Under the pieces are notes generated by a model. It searched no databases. It was not told the origin of the DNA and was given only the letters and a program-made list of their open reading frames with translations. Source: an uncultured Eubacterium sp. (lineage in GTDB: Bacteria > Bacillota > Clostridia > Peptostreptococcales > Anaerovoracaceae). From it: DNA of 8,247 bases. This document shows positions 6,855 through 8,247 of the stretch, one piece after another. The position numbers were made by a program, and so were the translations under genes. Numbering within the stretch: the stretch's first letter is position 1; the number at the start of each line of letters is the position of its first letter. The stretch is taken from the NCBI GenBank assembly GCA_947367725.1, contig CANBFZ010000064.1, positions 1-8,247 on the forward strand, given 5' to 3'.

Positions 6855-7138
6855 GCTTGCTTAAGGCGATGAAGTAGGAAGTTGCGGAGCTATCCGGTAA
6901 TTTCTACAGAGAATTGTCCCCACCAGATGGGGGCGAAGGTGTTCGCCGACTTTTGCTTTGTGCGAAAAATAAAGAAACGCACGGAGCCGTGTGCAAAGTA
7001 AGCGATTCCACCGCACACGTTATAGAAGTGGGCATTTGACAGGGATTGCGCAGATTCGCATGTGCAGCATCCCAACGTCAGAAGGAACCCCTTGTACAAG
7101 CATAGCGAAAACAGTACAAAAAATTTAGGAGGAAAACA
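6855..7138 (+). promoter_or_regulatory. Long structured 5' leader of the S10 operon, candidate autoregulatory RNA
   Basis: About 284 nt lie between the predicted transcription start and the rpsJ ATG, with no good coding frame. By eye it holds: a stem at 6882-6900 (TTG-CGGA with TCCG-G-TAA); CCCC/GGGG at 6918-6932; a perfect 6-bp hairpin GGCGAA-GGTG-TTCGCC (6932-6947); GTGCG/CGCAC (6960-6982); a 7-bp CGTGTGC/GCACACG stem (6988-7019); a long composite hairpin (7035-7082); and TTGTAC/GTACAA (7092-7119) shortly before the AGGAGG at 7127-7132. In E. coli the S10 operon is autoregulated by L4 through a leader RNA. A similar role here is inference; I do not recognise a named leader family. Confidence 0.6.
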
Positions 7139-7450
7139 ATGAGCGAATTACAGAAAATCAGAATTAAGCTTAAGGCCTATGACCATGCGTTATTAGACCA
7201 GTCCGCAGCGAAGATCGTGGAAACTGCCAAGAAAACTGGCGCAGATGTTTCCGGACCGATTCCGCTTCCGACAGAAAAAGAAGTCGTTACAATCCTGAGA
7301 GCGGTTCACAAGTATAAGGACAGCAGAGAGCAGTTCGAACAGAGAACCCACAAGAGATTGATCGACATCACAGGCGCTACCCTGCAGACGACAGACGCTT
7401 TAACGAAGCTGGACTTACCTGCTGGCGTAGACATTGAAATCAAGCTGTAA
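7139..7450 (+). CDS. rpsJ: 30S ribosomal protein S10 (uS10)
   Basis: S10 is a small-subunit head protein that also acts as NusE in transcription antitermination with NusB. The 103-residue length is normal. Characteristic stretches are [18 protein letters not shown] near the N-terminus, [39 protein letters not shown] in the middle (quoted in part from about residues 40-78), and [13 protein letters not shown] at the C-terminus. The ATG has an ideal AGGAGG (7127-7132) six bases upstream. It is the first gene of the S10 operon, preceded by its own promoter and leader. It is separated from rplC by an unusually long 293-base gap. Confidence 0.98.
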   Translation: MSELQKIRIKLKAYDHALLDQSAAKIVETAKKTGADVSGPIPLPTEKEVVTILRAVHKYKDSREQFEQRTHKRLIDITGATLQTTDALTKLDLPAGVDIEIKL

Positions 7451-7743
7451 GCAGCGAAAGCGTAATAAAAGTTACGCAGAATTTTTTCGGAAGTGCAAGG
7501 CGTGATGCACCGTAAAACGCAGCCGAATCAAAGATTTGGACGTTTCTCGCATGAGACTTTCCATGGATTTCCTACTAGGAACCGGGATAGGGCGCAAGCG
7601 CAGCAATGCCGAAAAAAGACAAATAAGTAAGGGTACTCCCCTTAGTAAGATTACATGAGAGGGCAAGCCGCAGCGCCGTCCTGTGTTGGCAAAGCGAGAA
7701 TCCAATCCAGAGTAATCCAATGTAAGTGAAAAGGAGAAACAAT
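7451..7743 (+). promoter_or_regulatory. Structured non-coding gap between rpsJ and rplC, candidate cis-regulatory RNA
   Basis: These 293 nt contain no convincing gene and no clear promoter. Stem-loops seen by eye: GCGTAA/TTACGC (7460-7477); TTCGG/CCGAA (7486-7490 with 7523-7527) enclosing GTGCA/TGCAC (7493-7497 with 7506-7510); TGGA/TCCA (7537-7540 with 7560-7563) enclosing TCTC/GAGA (7545-7548 with 7553-7556); TTCCT-ACT-AGGAA (7569-7581); and TAAGGG-TACTC-CCCTTA (7628-7644). Two copies of AATCCAAT (7699-7706, 7714-7721) precede the rplC ribosome binding site. The gap is normally short in this conserved operon, so selection for an RNA function is a reasonable inference. Confidence 0.55.
7460..7487 (+). 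terminator. Weak terminator-like hairpin after rpsJ, possible attenuator
   Basis: GCGTAA (7460-7465) and TTACGC (7472-7477) form a perfect 6-bp stem with a TAAAAG loop. Six T's (7482-7487) follow after AGAA. The stem is short and the T-run is displaced by four bases. The last T's also take part in the next possible stem (TTCGG 7486-7490), so the two structures could compete. Confidence 0.35.
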
Positions 7744-8247
7744 ATGAAAGCTATTTTAGGCAAGAAAATCGGTATGACCCAGATTTTCGCAGAAACAGGA
7801 GAAGTGATTCCTGTAACCGTCATCGAAGCCGGTCCTGAAGTTGTAACCCAGATTAAAACAGTAGAAACAGATGGTTACAATGCAGTACAGGTGGCTTTTG
7901 AAGATCAGAAAGCACACAGAGTAAACAAACCTATGACAGGTCATTTTGCAAAGAGTGGTGCGCCTTTGAAGAAACATCTGACAGAGTTCAGAGTAGAAGA
8001 GGGTGAAACCTACGAATTAGGACAGGTCATCACTGTGGCTGATTTCGAAGAAGGAAGCAAGCTGGATGTGACCGGCACTTCCAAGGGTAAAGGCACCCAG
8101 GGTAACATCAAGAGACACGGACACCACAGAGGTCCGATGACCCACGGTTCCAAGCACAAGAGATTAGCTGGTGCGCTGGCTGCTGGTACTTATCCTTCCA
8201 GAGTATTCAAGGGTAATGCTGGTCCTGGTAGAATGGGGCGTGAGACA
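7744..8247 (+). CDS. rplC: 50S ribosomal protein L3 (uL3), 3'-truncated by the window edge
   Basis: L3 is an early-assembly 23S rRNA-binding protein near the peptidyl transferase centre. The frame is open for 168 codons to the last base with no stop; the family has about 210 residues, so roughly 40 are missing. The N-terminus [15 protein letters not shown] is diagnostic, and the loop region near residues 112-140 ([20 protein letters not shown], then MTHGSKHK) and [19 protein letters not shown] match the basic extension that reaches into the ribosome core. AAGGAG (7731-7736) lies seven bases before the ATG. It is the second gene of the S10 operon; rplD (L4), rplW and rplB would be expected beyond the window. 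Confidence 0.97.
   Translation, partial: MKAILGKKIGMTQIFAETGEVIPVTVIEAGPEVVTQIKTVETDGYNAVQVAFEDQKAHRVNKPMTGHFAKSGAPLKKHLTEFRVEEGETYELGQVITVADFEEGSKLDVTGTSKGKGTQGNIKRHGHHRGPMTHGSKHKRLAGALAAGTYPSRVFKGNAGPGRMGRET

Noticed and set aside
7505..7630. 41-codon basic open frame in the rpsJ-rplC gap
   Set aside because: The nearest AAGG is only four bases from the ATG, composition looks non-coding, and the stretch is better explained by hairpins. A small peptide cannot be excluded.
7472..7977. Minus-strand open frames across the rpsJ-rplC gap and rplC
   Set aside because: They overlap rplC or the structured gap, have no ribosome binding site and resemble no family.
1..8247. Mobile element, CRISPR array, defence island or novel protein system
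   Set aside because: All substantial genes belong to well-known housekeeping or sporulation families in intact form; there are no transposase, integrase or phage motifs and no regularly spaced repeat array.

Overview
The window looks like a housekeeping segment of a spore-forming anaerobic Firmicute, most likely a member of the Clostridia. The evidence is a SpoIID spore lytic transglycosylase, a Firmicutes-type (class III) fructose-1,6-bisphosphatase, a rubrerythrin, strong AGGAGG-type ribosome binding sites and sigma-A-like promoters with 17-base spacers. I see no transposase, phage gene, CRISPR array, tRNA, rRNA or defence gene. I cannot name the species.

Layout. 1-1149 is the 3' part of murA (first step of peptidoglycan synthesis), running off the left edge. 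It converges with spoIID (1261-2193, minus), and a hairpin-rich 111-base gap separates the two stops. spoIID and fbp are divergent from a compact 107-base region in which a near-consensus sigma-A promoter for fbp overlaps a weaker SigE-like promoter candidate for spoIID. fbp (2301-4250) and rubrerythrin rbr (4269-4805) form a two-gene operon closed by a very clear intrinsic terminator (4835-4876). A MOP-superfamily lipid-linked oligosaccharide flippase of the SpoVB/YtgP type follows on its own promoter (4996-6588).

The right end is the start of the S10 ribosomal protein operon: a strong promoter with an A/T-rich UP-like element (6820-6848), a long structured 5' leader of about 284 nt, rpsJ (7139-7450), an unusually long 293-nt non-coding gap that is also rich in hairpins, and rplC (7744 to the window edge, incomplete).

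Functional themes are cell wall and spore envelope (murA, spoIID, flippase), gluconeogenesis with peroxide protection (fbp-rbr), and ribosome assembly. The protein-coding genes are ordinary members of known families. The part most worth a second look is RNA rather than protein: the rpsJ leader and the rpsJ-rplC intercistronic region look like cis-regulatory RNAs. Their helices were found by eye and have not been tested by folding software or covariation.
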